The position numbers were made by a program, and so were the translations under genes. 64,000 nucleotides of DNA from Bacteroidales bacterium (lineage in GTDB: Bacteria > Bacteroidota > Bacteroidia > Bacteroidales > UBA932), in contig JAFXVX010000005.1 of assembly GCA_017534745.1 (NCBI GenBank), forward strand, positions 1 through 64,000. Reading direction: 5' to 3'. The notes under the pieces are model-generated. The model saw only the letters and a program-made list of their open reading frames with translations, made no database searches and was not told where the DNA came from. This document shows, one piece after another, positions 43,679-52,921 of this stretch. Position 1 is the stretch's first letter, and the number at the start of each line of letters is the position of its first letter.

Positions 43679-44472
43679 GCTTCGTAGCGGTCAAGGGCCT
43701 CCGCCATCAGCGTCCTCCCCTTCTCGGCGATTTCCTCGCCTTTCACATAATCCATAATTGAAGTGTACTCGTCAAGAGGCATCTTCACGAGCACATCCGG
43801 AGGACAGATCAGAGCGTCCTGACGCGCGATAATGTGATTCGCGATGGAAAAGCAGCGGTCTATGATGGAAATGTAGTTGTCCTCGGCTATTTTACCCCTC
43901 ATGAAGCTGCTGACCGACGTGCGGTCGATCTCGTTGACGTCAAACGCGACGAGAATGTCGCCGGGAGTCCTTTCCACAAGATCCAGCGGAAGGGTATTGA
44001 CTATCCCGCCGTCGACGAGGACGCGGCCTTTCCACTTAACAGGCCGCAGCATCGACGGTATGGAGATGGACGCGCGAATGGCGTCGTAAAGCGGTCCTTC
44101 GCGGAAAACGACCTGCTCTCCGGTGTAAAGATCCGCCGCGACCGCGACATACGGTATCTCCATATCCTCTATATTCACTTCCGGAACGACGCGGCGTATG
44201 GTCGCCATAAGTCTCTCCCCTTTCATCAGGTAACTCTTGCTGATTGAAAGGTCCAGGAGCCTGAGCATACGGAGGTTATCCAGCGAATACAGCCATTCCT
44301 TGAAATTCTCCAGTCCGCCGGCGGCGTAAACCCCGCCGATCAGCGAGCCTACGGAGCAGCCCGCGACTGAAGCTATACGGTATCCCCGGCTGAGAAGCTC
44401 CTCGATCGCGCCTATGTAGGCGAACCCGCGAGGGCCGCCGCTGGAAAGGACGAGAGCTACGTTTTTCTCCAT
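43648..44472 (-). CDS. Patatin-like phospholipase
   Basis: A 274-residue serine hydrolase of the RssA/YchK type. The oxyanion motif is LVLSSGGPRGFAYIGAI, the nucleophile Ser is in GCSVGSLIGG near residue 40, and the catalytic Asp is in VDGGIVNTLPL near residue 160. It would hydrolyse lipid acyl esters; no signal peptide is seen. It is the last gene of the rpsA-rnz-glucosaminidase-mltG-patatin series, 3 bp after mltG, and overlaps the convergent CNNM gene. Confidence 0.9.
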   Translation of the reverse strand: MEKNVALVLSSGGPRGFAYIGAIEELLSRGYRIASVAGCSVGSLIGGVYAAGGLENFKEWLYSLDNLRMLRLLDLSISKSYLMKGERLMATIRRVVPEVNIEDMEIPYVAVAADLYTGEQVVFREGPLYDAIRASISIPSMLRPVKWKGRVLVDGGIVNTLPLDLVERTPGDILVAFDVNEIDRTSVSSFMRGKIAEDNYISIIDRCFSIANHIIARQDALICPPDVLVKMPLDEYTSIMDYVKGEEIAEKGRTLMAEALDRYEAQSSSSGSGI

Positions 44473-44475
44473 AGG

Positions 44476-45483
44476 CTACCTCCTCGTCAAAGCCTGCTGG
44501 AAGGCCCTCGCGTTGCGAAGGTGCTGCTGGTAGGTCGATGCGAAGATGTGAGTCCCGTCCATAGCGGGGCTGGCGCAGAAGAAAATGTAATCGTGCCTCT
44601 CCGCGCCGAGGACGGCCTCGAGGCAGGAGACCGGCGGGCAGCTGATCGGCCCGGGAGGGAGTCCCTTGTATTTATATGTATTGTACGGGGAATCGTATTC
44701 CAGATGGCGGTTAAGCACCCTCTTCAGAGTGTAGCCGAAGCAATAGGCCACCGTCGGGTCCGCCTGCAGGAGCATCCCCGTGCGCAGCCGGTTCAGATAG
44801 ACACCGGCTATGCGTGGAAGTTCAGGCGCATAGTGTGACTCGCCATCGACGATGGATGCCAGGGTCGAGACTTCCTCGCGGGTAAGGCCCTGGGCGGAGG
44901 CTTTGGCAAGCCTCTCCGGCGTCCACCAGTCGTCCGCCTCCTTGAAAAGGCGCTCAAGGATGGCCTCGGAGCCTTCGGTCCATTTGATCGAATAGGTATT
45001 CGGGATTATTTTGGTGAATACCAGCGTAGTATCAGTCCCGTTCGCCTCCAGGAAATCGGGCGAATTGAGTGCCGAAGCGACCTCGGCGGAGTCCACCAGC
45101 ATCTGTGCACCGATCTTCTTCGCAAGGGCGCCCCGCGAGCGTATCGAGCCCGAAAGGGTGAGATTCACAGGGGTCTGCCAGCCGAATTTGAGCATCCTGG
45201 AAAGATACATCGTGGAGGAAGACGGAGCCACAGTGTAGTGGCCCGGCTGGACGGACTTGTCCGCCCCGACGGCCCTGAAGGCCCGGCGAAGGCTGCCCTT
45301 ACGCAGCACCGCCCCCTGCGCCATAATGCTGTCCAGGACAGCTTCAGGCGTCTCATCGGGGTAAACATAGATATCCAAGGACTTGGAGAATCCCGGAAGC
45401 TTCCTGTCCGCGACGAACCTTACTGCAAAAAAACCGGCGACCGCCAGAATGGCGATCGCTGCGGCTATAATCACTTTTTTCAT
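44476..45483 (-). CDS. mltG: Endolytic murein transglycosylase MltG
   Basis: A 335-residue protein with one N-terminal membrane helix (residues 5-22) and a YceG domain. Conserved segments are LASIVDGESHYAPELPRIAGVYLNRL with the catalytic Glu near residue 218, LQADPTVAYCFG, SPYNTYKYKGLPPGPISCP, and FCASPAMDGTHIFAST at the end. It cuts nascent peptidoglycan strands at the membrane to set glycan length. It overlaps the glucosaminidase gene by 4 bp, and both work on murein. Confidence 0.94.
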   Translation of the reverse strand: MKKVIIAAAIAILAVAGFFAVRFVADRKLPGFSKSLDIYVYPDETPEAVLDSIMAQGAVLRKGSLRRAFRAVGADKSVQPGHYTVAPSSSTMYLSRMLKFGWQTPVNLTLSGSIRSRGALAKKIGAQMLVDSAEVASALNSPDFLEANGTDTTLVFTKIIPNTYSIKWTEGSEAILERLFKEADDWWTPERLAKASAQGLTREEVSTLASIVDGESHYAPELPRIAGVYLNRLRTGMLLQADPTVAYCFGYTLKRVLNRHLEYDSPYNTYKYKGLPPGPISCPPVSCLEAVLGAERHDYIFFCASPAMDGTHIFASTYQQHLRNARAFQQALTRR

Positions 45484-46568
45484 TTCTTCCTCACCGCTGA
45501 TTTGCGAAGGGCGAGCTCATCGCCCTCACGGGGCACATAATCAGCCGGAAGCCCGTTCATCTTGCGGACCGAGGACATCTTCACGCCGAAGCGCTGGCAG
45601 ATCTCCCTGAAGTCCTCGTCGGGACCTCCGACAATGTATTTCTCGAGGCCCTTTGCGGCCTCCTTCTTCTTAGGCTGGAGATAAACGATCGTCCCCGGCA
45701 GGAGCTTGCGCTCGAAATCCAGATCGTTGTAGCGGACTATCTCGCTTAGGAAGAGGTTGTAGTAGTCCGCAATCGAAGCGTAGCTCTCCCCTTCTACGGA
45801 GTAGATGAACGGCACTCCGTTGCGGGAATACAGCTGGCGGGACAGCGAGAAGTGGTACTGCTCCATCTCGCCCTGCGGCACAGCCTTGGGCTCCTCGATC
45901 CGGAGCGGGGACTCCGGAATAGTGTTGGCCAGCTCCTCATCGACGTAATCCGTCGAGCGGGCTTTCTTTGAGCGCTTGTGGGCCCTGGCATGCTTCTTCG
46001 AATCAGGCGCGACAGAAGGCTCTATCGTCTCCCCGCCGCCCTCGGCGACGGCATCGGCGATGCTCATCCTGTCGTAAGCGGAAAGCTTGTAGTCCTCAAT
46101 TATCTTTATCAGCTTCGCCGGATACCCCGGATCGGTGGCGTAGCCGGCCTTCTTGAGGCCGTAGGCCCACGAGGTGTAGTCAGTCGTCTCGAAGTCGAAG
46201 AGGAACTTGTAGCGGTCGTAATAGCGGAGGAAATCGGAGTGGTCGCGGAACGACTCCTCATCGGTCGCGTAGGTGCGGAAGCACTCGCCGGCCTTGTCGT
46301 CGTCGGCGTACATCTTGCCGCCCGTCCAGCCCCTGTGACACTTGATACCGAAATGGTTGTGGCCCTTGGTCGCGAGGGAGGAAAGCCCGGCGCCGGACTC
46401 GAGGAGGCCCTGCGCGAGCGTGATGCTCGCAGGGACGCCGGTGCGGTACATTTCGCTGACGGCGATGCCGCTGTATTTGGCGATATACTCGTCCTGGACG
46501 CTCTTCCTGTCGCCGGCGAAGATCACCGCGCCGACAAAAAGAAGGATAAGCAGTAGTTTTCTCTTCAT
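45480..46568 (-). CDS. Glucosaminidase-domain protein with LysM-like C-terminus
   Basis: A 362-residue exported protein with a signal peptide at 1-18. Residues about 30-165 form a glucosaminidase (GH73-like) domain: GVPASITLAQGLLESGAG holds the catalytic Glu, followed by HNHFGIKCHRGWTG. A Lys/Arg-rich linker (about 190-215) leads to one or two LysM-like segments (YASIADYYNL near 265; FREICQRFGVKMSSVRKMN near 325). It should cleave murein glycan in the periplasm. It is coupled to mltG by a 4-bp overlap and lies 21 bp after rnz. Confidence 0.88.
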   Translation of the reverse strand: MKRKLLLILLFVGAVIFAGDRKSVQDEYIAKYSGIAVSEMYRTGVPASITLAQGLLESGAGLSSLATKGHNHFGIKCHRGWTGGKMYADDDKAGECFRTYATDEESFRDHSDFLRYYDRYKFLFDFETTDYTSWAYGLKKAGYATDPGYPAKLIKIIEDYKLSAYDRMSIADAVAEGGGETIEPSVAPDSKKHARAHKRSKKARSTDYVDEELANTIPESPLRIEEPKAVPQGEMEQYHFSLSRQLYSRNGVPFIYSVEGESYASIADYYNLFLSEIVRYNDLDFERKLLPGTIVYLQPKKKEAAKGLEKYIVGGPDEDFREICQRFGVKMSSVRKMNGLPADYVPREGDELALRKSAVRKK

Positions 46569-46589
46569 AACCCCGCTAATTTACGCATT

Positions 46590-47510
46590 TTATTCGGTTA
46601 TATCAAAGACGTCGCCGTCCGAGGCGGCGAAACTCGCCGGGAAAATCTCCCGGCATTCCTTTTCGTACAGCGAGGCATCCTTATTCCGCGAAGAGAAGTG
46701 GCCTATGAGAAGGCGGCGGGCGCCGGCGGCGAGGGCGCAGCGGGCGGCATCGGCGGTCGTGGAATGCATCCGCGAGACCGCCTGGTCGGAAAATTCCTTC
46801 AGATACGTCGCCTCATGGTATATGACATCCACCCCGCGAAGCCATTCCACTTCCTCCGCAAACGGCGCAGTGTCAGAGCAATAGGCGTAGCTGACGGGGA
46901 CCATCTTCCTGAAAGTGACCTCCTCCGCGGCTATCACGGTCCCGTCCTCCCTGCGGACATCCTCTCCCCTCTTGAGGGAGCCGATTTCCGCCAGAGAGAG
47001 GGAATATTTCTCAATGGCTTCCTTCCTTATATTTAAAGGTGCCGGCCGTTCGGCGAAAATGAAGCCGAACGTCTCAATGCCGTGATTGAGCGGGAAGGCC
47101 TTCACCTCGACCGAAGGGCAGCGGTAAATAACCTCCGGTTCCTTCATCTTCAGGGGAGTGAACCGTATCTCGTAGCGCACCCCCTCCCCGTAGTACGAAA
47201 GGAAAAACTTCAGGATGGGCCCGAAAGCGGGCGGCGCATAGATGTTCAGCGGCATCGTGCGCGAAAGCATCCCGAGGGTTGACAGCAGGCCGAAGATGCC
47301 GAAGACGTGGTCGCCGTGGATGTGCGAAATGAAAATCGAATCAATCCTCATCATCGGCACCTTGAAGCGCACCATCGCATTCTGGACGCCTTCGCCGCAG
47401 TCAATAAGGAAGAAGCGCCCGTGTACCGAAAGTACCTGGGCGCTTTGTCCTCTGCCGACGGTGGGCATGGCCGAAGCCGTGCCCAGGGTCGTTACGCTGA
47501 ATCTACTCAC
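46590..47510 (-). CDS. rnz: Ribonuclease Z
   Basis: The chosen start is GTG at 47510 (translated M-S-R-F-S-V-T-T-L-G), giving 306 residues, the usual length; the ATG at 47555 would add 15 odd residues inside rpsA. The metallo-beta-lactamase motif is SHIHGDHVFG near residue 62, with further metal ligands in the SDTAPF and LLIGHFSSR segments. It removes 3' trailers from tRNA precursors. Its start overlaps the rpsA stop by 8 bp, indicating coupled translation. Confidence 0.92.
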   Translation of the reverse strand: MSRFSVTTLGTASAMPTVGRGQSAQVLSVHGRFFLIDCGEGVQNAMVRFKVPMMRIDSIFISHIHGDHVFGIFGLLSTLGMLSRTMPLNIYAPPAFGPILKFFLSYYGEGVRYEIRFTPLKMKEPEVIYRCPSVEVKAFPLNHGIETFGFIFAERPAPLNIRKEAIEKYSLSLAEIGSLKRGEDVRREDGTVIAAEEVTFRKMVPVSYAYCSDTAPFAEEVEWLRGVDVIYHEATYLKEFSDQAVSRMHSTTADAARCALAAGARRLLIGHFSSRNKDASLYEKECREIFPASFAASDGDVFDITE

Positions 47511-49281
47511 CTTTCTCGAGTTTGTCCTTGAGGGCGGCGAGGTCGGAGATGTCACCGAGGGTGGTCTTCTCCACGCTGGTGTTGATCTTCTTCACGGCCT
47601 TCTTGGTGCCCTCGGCCTCGGCGGCTGCCTTGGCTTCCTTGACCTCAGCATAGGTGCGGAGGTGGGACACACGGACGGTGCGGGTCGAACGGCGGAGCTC
47701 GATGACCTTGACGGGGAGCTTGTCGCCGACGACGGCCTGCTTGCCGTCTTCCTTGACCATCTCGCGGTTGAACGCGACGGCCTCGGTGCCGTCCTCGAAG
47801 GTCACGGTCGTCGATTTGTCACCGGCATTGGTGACAGTAGCCTCGACAGTCGTGCCGACGGGATATTTGGCCTCGAGCTCATCCCAGGGGTTGGGAACGA
47901 GCTGCTTGCGACCGAGCGAGAGCTTGTGGTTCTGCTCGTCGAAGTCGAGGATAACAACCTCGATGCTGTCGCCGGAAGCGACGAGCTCGGTGGGATGCTT
48001 GATCTTGTTCCAGGAAAGGTCGCTGATGTGGATCAGGCCCTCGACACCGTCCTCAAGCTCGGCGAAGACGCCGAAGTTGGTGATATTGCGGACGATAGCG
48101 GTCTGGCGTGAGCCGACGGGATATTTCTCGCGGATGCTCTCCCACGGGTTCGCGGTGAGCTGCTTCAGACCGAGGGACATCTTCCTGGCCTCGCGATCGA
48201 CGGAAAGGACGACTGCATCGACCTCCTGACCGAGGGTGAGGAAATCCTGGGCGCTGTGAAGCCTGGGGCTCCAGGACATCTCGGAGACGTGGACGAGGCC
48301 TTCGACTCCGGGAGCAACCTCGATGAATGCGCCGTAGTCGGCCAGCGCGACGACCTTGCCCTTGACAACGTCACCGGGCTTGATGTCGGCGGAAAGGCCT
48401 TCCCACGGGTGAGGAGTGAGCTGCTTCAGACCGAGGGCGATCCTCTTCTGCTGCTCGTTGAAGTCAAGGACGACGACCTTGATCTTCTCATCGAGGGTGA
48501 CGACCTCCTCGGGGTGAGTGATACGGCCCCAGGAGAGATCGGTAATGTGGATGAGACCGTCCACACCGCCGAGGTCCACGAACACACCGTAGCCGGTGAT
48601 GTTCTTGACAGTGCCTTCGAGCACCTGGCCCTTCTCAAGCTTGGAGATGAGCTCGGCCCTCTTCTGCTCCTGCTCGGCCTCGAGGAGTGCCTTGTGGGAG
48701 ACGACGACATTGCGGAATTCGGGGTTGATCTTGACGATCTTGAAATCCATGGTTGTATTGACGAACACATCGTAGTCGCGGATGGGCTTGATGTCGATCT
48801 GGGAGCCGGGAAGGAAGGCCTCGATGCCGAACACATCGACGATCATGCCGCCCTTCGTGCGGGTCTTGATAAAGCCTTTGACGATCTCGCCGGCGTCGTA
48901 AGCCTCGTTGACCCTGTCCCAGGACTTGAGGGCGCGGGCCTTCTTGTGGGAAAGGATGAGCTGGCCTTTGCGGTCCTCGGCGGACTCGACATAGACATCC
49001 ACTTTGTCACCGACCTTGAGGTCCGGGTTGTAACGGAACTCGGGAGCGGAGATGACGCCTTCGCTCTTGTAGCCGATGTTGACGATGACCTCACGCTTGC
49101 CGATGGCGGTCACGGTGCCTTCGACGACCTCGTTTTCAACGACCTTGGAGAGGGTGTTGTCATAGAGTTCGGAGACTTTTTCGCGATCTTCGGCCACGGT
49201 GCCCTTCTCTTCGAAGGCATCCCAGTCGAACTCTTCCGGAGCGACGGAAGCGTTGAGGATTGTTTTGGTTTCTTCTGACAT
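47503..49281 (-). CDS. rpsA: 30S ribosomal protein S1
   Basis: The start at 49281 (MSEETKTILN) gives 592 residues with six S1 RNA-binding repeats; recurring segments include GVFVDLGGVDGLIHITDLSW, GAFIEVAPGVEGLVHVSEMS and GVFAELEDGVEGLIHISDLSW-like copies. It binds mRNA at the ribosome and is required for initiation on structured or AT-rich leaders, important in Bacteroidetes where Shine-Dalgarno sites are weak. A TATCTTTG promoter with overlapping palindromes lies upstream (49323-49375). It starts the operon leading into rnz and the murein genes. Confidence 0.95.
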   Translation of the reverse strand: MSEETKTILNASVAPEEFDWDAFEEKGTVAEDREKVSELYDNTLSKVVENEVVEGTVTAIGKREVIVNIGYKSEGVISAPEFRYNPDLKVGDKVDVYVESAEDRKGQLILSHKKARALKSWDRVNEAYDAGEIVKGFIKTRTKGGMIVDVFGIEAFLPGSQIDIKPIRDYDVFVNTTMDFKIVKINPEFRNVVVSHKALLEAEQEQKRAELISKLEKGQVLEGTVKNITGYGVFVDLGGVDGLIHITDLSWGRITHPEEVVTLDEKIKVVVLDFNEQQKRIALGLKQLTPHPWEGLSADIKPGDVVKGKVVALADYGAFIEVAPGVEGLVHVSEMSWSPRLHSAQDFLTLGQEVDAVVLSVDREARKMSLGLKQLTANPWESIREKYPVGSRQTAIVRNITNFGVFAELEDGVEGLIHISDLSWNKIKHPTELVASGDSIEVVILDFDEQNHKLSLGRKQLVPNPWDELEAKYPVGTTVEATVTNAGDKSTTVTFEDGTEAVAFNREMVKEDGKQAVVGDKLPVKVIELRRSTRTVRVSHLRTYAEVKEAKAAAEAEGTKKAVKKINTSVEKTTLGDISDLAALKDKLEKGE

Positions 49282-49322
49282 AATAATTTTCAATCAGACA
49301 AGGGGTTAAACATTATTTCACG

Positions 49323-49375
49323 TGCCTTCCGGAAAAAACAATGCACGCCTTTCCGGAAAAAAGCGTGCAAAGATA
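49323..49375 (-). promoter_or_regulatory. rpsA promoter with overlapping palindromes
   Basis: The -7 box TATCTTTG runs 49375-49368. Directly after it the inverted repeat GCACGC/GCGTGC (49343-49348 with 49363-49368) encloses TTTCCGGAAA, and on the minus strand a similar TTTTTTCCGGAAG unit follows. The repeat overlaps the box, so a DNA operator is more likely than an RNA structure, though S1 autoregulation is possible. Confidence 0.5.
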
Positions 49376-49402
49376 TTGAAAAAAAACTTATTATCAAATA
49401 TT

Positions 49403-50368
49403 TCAGAGCATCTTCCGTTTCTTGAAAACGAAGAGCACTCCGACGAAGAGTATTATCATTATGCCGATGATGATGACCCAGTTCCACGGGGAGGCGTTCG
49501 GGTCGGAGGCGCCGATCATCGGAAGGCGGACATTCATGCCGTAGAAACTCGCCACAAGGGTCGGCGGCATCAGCAGCAGGGAGACCAGGGTGAAGACCTT
49601 CATGATCTTGTTCTGGTCGAGGTTGATAAGACCCACGACAGTGTCCTGCAGATACTCCAGCCTCTCGAAACAGAAGTTGGTGTGGTTGATGAGCGACGAG
49701 ATGTCCTGGAGCAGGACGGCGAAGCGGTTGTCCAGGGCGTCCGGCAGCTTCTCCGACTTCAGGAGGTTCGAGATGAGCCTCTGCTTATCAACCACATTCT
49801 CGCGGACTATCATCGTGTTCTCCTGGAGCTGGCTGATGTCGAGGAGGAGGTCCTCGTTGATGTCCTCCTGCTGGTTGATCCTCTTGGCATACTGGGAGAT
49901 CTCCTTGGAAAGGAGCTCGATCATATCGGCGTCGAGGTCAACGCGCTGGTCGAGGATGCTGGCGAATACAGAGAATCCCGACGGATACGGCTTCGGATTG
50001 ACCCTCATCCTCCTCTGGAGCTCGGTGAACGAGCGGAGAGGGACCTCACGAAGGGTCGTGAGCGTCTTCTCGACGATGGTGAACGACACGGGCTGCATCA
50101 TGTACTCGTCGGGACCCGGGGTCAGGAAGTTGGTGTTCGCAAAAATCGCTTCTCCCGTCTCGAAATAACGGGAGGAGCTTTCGATCTCCTCGGCCTGCGC
50201 ACGGCTTTGGATCTCGGTCCCGAGGAATGCCTCCACTCCCCTCTTCTCGTCCCCGGAGGGGTCGATAAGGTCGATCCACACCACATCCTCGAGCTTCAGG
50301 CTCTCGAATATGGCCATCGACTGGGAGAGCAGAATCTTCCCGTCTTTTCTGTAGAACACGCTGAACAT
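49403..50368 (-). CDS. corA: CorA-family magnesium transporter
   Basis: A 321-residue protein with a cytoplasmic alpha/beta domain, a long helical stalk (about 120-260) and two C-terminal membrane segments. The pore signature GMN is in ASFYGMNVRLP near residue 276 and the protein ends in a basic tail (FKKRKML). It conducts Mg2+ (or Co2+/Ni2+) inward as a pentamer. It lies alone between rpsA and the ROK regulator, on the same strand. Confidence 0.92.
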   Translation of the reverse strand: MFSVFYRKDGKILLSQSMAIFESLKLEDVVWIDLIDPSGDEKRGVEAFLGTEIQSRAQAEEIESSSRYFETGEAIFANTNFLTPGPDEYMMQPVSFTIVEKTLTTLREVPLRSFTELQRRMRVNPKPYPSGFSVFASILDQRVDLDADMIELLSKEISQYAKRINQQEDINEDLLLDISQLQENTMIVRENVVDKQRLISNLLKSEKLPDALDNRFAVLLQDISSLINHTNFCFERLEYLQDTVVGLINLDQNKIMKVFTLVSLLLMPPTLVASFYGMNVRLPMIGASDPNASPWNWVIIIGIMIILFVGVLFVFKKRKML

Positions 50369-50392
50369 CGCCGCAAAGGTAGGAAATTTTTT

Positions 50393-51607
50393 CTATTCCC
50401 AAAAGATGTCCAGGTCGAGGAGTTTACGGCGTGAAAGCATACAGTCGCCGAGCGGGGCGGCATCCGCTCCGAGGCGCGAGAATTTGATTGAGGTATCCTG
50501 GCTTACGAAGTTCTGTGCCAGCTTTTTAACCGCGCTCCTGATCGGGAGCATCAGGTAGTCACCGCCGACCGCGAGGCGGCCGCCTATAATCACCATCTCC
50601 GGGTTGAAGATGTTGATCAGGCCGGCTATCGCACGGCCGAGGGTCGCGCCTATCTCCTCCACCACCCTGATCGCCAGCACATCCTCCTCGTTGATAGCCA
50701 CGAGGATATCCTCGAGGGTGATCTTGTCGCCGCGACGGTATTTCGCCGAAAGCGAAGACGCCTTCCCGGCCGCCAGCTCTTCCAGCACCCTCCTGTAGAG
50801 GGCCGAGCCGGAAGCGCCGGTCTCCAGGCACCCTACCTTGCCGCAACGGCAGATCTGGTCGTTGTCCAGCAGGGAGAAATGGCCGATCTCGCCGGAGAAG
50901 CCGGACTTGCCGAAATAGAGCTGTCCGTCGAGGATCATGCCCATACCGAGTCCCCAGCTGACGTTGACAAACAGCACATTCCTTTCCTTTTTCACCACGC
51001 CGCCGATGTACTCGCCGTAGGTCATAGCACGGGAGTCATTGTCTATATTGACCAGCACCCCGAGGTAATCCTCGAAAGCCTTGTCGAGAGGATAATCCTT
51101 GTCGTAGGAGAAAGAATGGGAGAAACCGGTCCTCGGGTTCACCCTCCCGGAGAACGACAGGCCGCATCCGAGCACGCGGTCCCAGTCGAGACCATTGCGC
51201 TCGAAATAGCCCCTCAGCGCCGAGCATATAACCCTCACCGACTCCTCGTTGGCCTCCATCACAAACGGGATGGTCCCCGAGTTCTTGAGGATGGTCCCCT
51301 TGAAATCGGTCACCACAAGCCTCGCCTGCTTGTAACCGACATCCACGCCGACAAGATAACCGGCGGACGGATTCAGTCCGTAAATGCTCGGGCGGCGGCC
51401 ACCGGAGGTGCCGCTCTTCCCCATCGCAATCATAAACCCTTCGTCGATAAGCTCCTGAATCAGCTTCGTCGCCGTGGGCACGCTGGCGTGAATCTTCTCG
51501 CTGATTTCAGCGATACTCTGCTCCCCCGACGCAATGCAAAGACGCAGGATTGTCTTTTTCAATATACTGTTTTTCTTATCCTTCCCCAGCAGAAAAACAT
51601 TTCTCAT
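50393..51607 (-). CDS. ROK-family transcriptional regulator (NagC-like)
   Basis: A 404-residue protein. The N-terminal winged helix (SIAEISEKIHASVPTATKLI, residues 32-52) is followed by a ROK sugar-kinase-like domain with the phosphate motif GVDVGYKQARLVVTDFKG near 88 and the zinc motif CRCGKVGCLETGASG near 253. Such proteins repress sugar-use genes and are released by a sugar or sugar phosphate; N-acetylglucosamine or xylose types are possible. No sugar-catabolic genes are adjacent. A -7 box TATATTTG lies at 51647-51654 on the minus strand. Confidence 0.88.
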   Translation of the reverse strand: MRNVFLLGKDKKNSILKKTILRLCIASGEQSIAEISEKIHASVPTATKLIQELIDEGFMIAMGKSGTSGGRRPSIYGLNPSAGYLVGVDVGYKQARLVVTDFKGTILKNSGTIPFVMEANEESVRVICSALRGYFERNGLDWDRVLGCGLSFSGRVNPRTGFSHSFSYDKDYPLDKAFEDYLGVLVNIDNDSRAMTYGEYIGGVVKKERNVLFVNVSWGLGMGMILDGQLYFGKSGFSGEIGHFSLLDNDQICRCGKVGCLETGASGSALYRRVLEELAAGKASSLSAKYRRGDKITLEDILVAINEEDVLAIRVVEEIGATLGRAIAGLINIFNPEMVIIGGRLAVGGDYLMLPIRSAVKKLAQNFVSQDTSIKFSRLGADAAPLGDCMLSRRKLLDLDIFWE

Positions 51608-51646
51608 AGCTGAATTATTTTATAAAACCATTCTCAAATTCAGCCA

Positions 51647-51654
51647 AATATACA
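51647..51654 (-). promoter_or_regulatory. Promoter -7 box TATATTTG for the ROK regulator
   Basis: The reverse complement CAAATATA is 39 bp before the start at 51607. Confidence 0.6.
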
Positions 51655-51724
51655 AAAATTTTTCAAAATTCCCCCAAAAACTAAATTTTCTGCAAAAGAA
51701 TCCATACATAAGCAAGGGAACTTG

Positions 51725-52915
51725 CTATTTGAACAAATCCGCAGGATTCATAGAAAGGAAATCCTCGGCCAGCATACCGCCGCGGCCAACAACAAGCGAG
51801 AAAGAAGGATTGAAAGTCTTTTTGAACTCCGTGAGACCATTGTTCCACTCATCATCGTTGCTCTTGACCTCAATCGCCACCAGCCTGCCCTTCTTCTCCA
51901 GCACGTAGTCCACTTCGCAACCGGGGTTTGTGCGCCAATAGTAAACCTTGTATTCGCCTGCAAATGCATAGCTTATTATGTGAGCGCCGACAGCCGACTC
52001 GAACAGCCGTCCCCATAGCTTCCTGTCCAGAATGGCCTCCTCGAATGGTTTATCGCAGTAGATGTTTTTCAGGGCATTGTTGTACACCTGATGCTTCGGA
52101 ACGGAATTCTTTTTTCGGGCCATATCGATGGCAAATTTGTTCAGGCCGCACACCAGTCCGGCCTGCGACAGCAGGTTCAGATAACCGGTGACGGTGGTCG
52201 TATTGCCCGCATCGGTCATCTGACCTATCATCTTCGTCAGCGACAGTTCCTGGCCGGAATAGGCCGATGAAAGCTCGAAGGTCTGCCGCAGCAACGCCGG
52301 CTTGGCAATCTTCTCATTCACAAGAATATCCTTGTTAATGGTGGCATCCACGATAGAACCGCTGATATAATTTCTCCAGCGTTCGGAGTCTGCGATTAGT
52401 TCTGCCGCCCCCGGATAGGCGCCATAATAAATATACTGCTCCAGCGAGAATCCGAAAGCATCACGCATTTCGGCGAACGACCAGTGGGAGAGAATTATGC
52501 GCTCGAACCGCCCCTGCAGGCTGTCGGCAAGCCCCTTGTCCAGCATCACACGCGACGATCCCAACAAGATGACTTTCAGGGGTATGTCATTGAAAGTATC
52601 ATCATCCCATTCTTTCTTCACGATTTCGCTCCAGCCGATAATCTTCTGAATCTCATCGATAATCAGAATTACCTCCGGCAGCTTCTCCACCTTCATCTTG
52701 GCCCTGGCCGCATTCCAACAGTCGCTGATCCACCCGAAGTTCGTTGCCGGTACGGCATCGGCCGTATAGAACAGGTAAGGGATGTCCAGACTTTTTACGA
52801 CCTGCTTCATCAGCGTTGACTTACCCACCTGCCGCGGCCCCATGATTACCTGAATAAACCGTCGCTTCTCTGCCATTCTCCTGGCAAGAATCTCGTATTG
52901 AGCTCTCTTATACAT
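51725..52915 (-). CDS. AAA_14/DUF4143 family ATP-binding protein
   Basis: A 396-residue relative of the protein at 2258-3397. ATG 52915 (MYKRAQYEILARRMAEK) fits the family better than GTG 52921. Walker A is IMGPRQVGKSTLMKQ near residue 25, Walker B is EVILIIDEIQKIIGW near 82, and the DUF4143 C-terminal part ends with the nuclease-fold-like CEVDYVLEKKGRLVAIEVKS. The role is unknown for the family. It stands alone; no partner gene is adjacent, unlike the first copy. Confidence 0.85.
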   Translation of the reverse strand: MYKRAQYEILARRMAEKRRFIQVIMGPRQVGKSTLMKQVVKSLDIPYLFYTADAVPATNFGWISDCWNAARAKMKVEKLPEVILIIDEIQKIIGWSEIVKKEWDDDTFNDIPLKVILLGSSRVMLDKGLADSLQGRFERIILSHWSFAEMRDAFGFSLEQYIYYGAYPGAAELIADSERWRNYISGSIVDATINKDILVNEKIAKPALLRQTFELSSAYSGQELSLTKMIGQMTDAGNTTTVTGYLNLLSQAGLVCGLNKFAIDMARKKNSVPKHQVYNNALKNIYCDKPFEEAILDRKLWGRLFESAVGAHIISYAFAGEYKVYYWRTNPGCEVDYVLEKKGRLVAIEVKSNDDEWNNGLTEFKKTFNPSFSLVVGRGGMLAEDFLSMNPADLFK

Positions 52916-52921
52916 AAGCAC

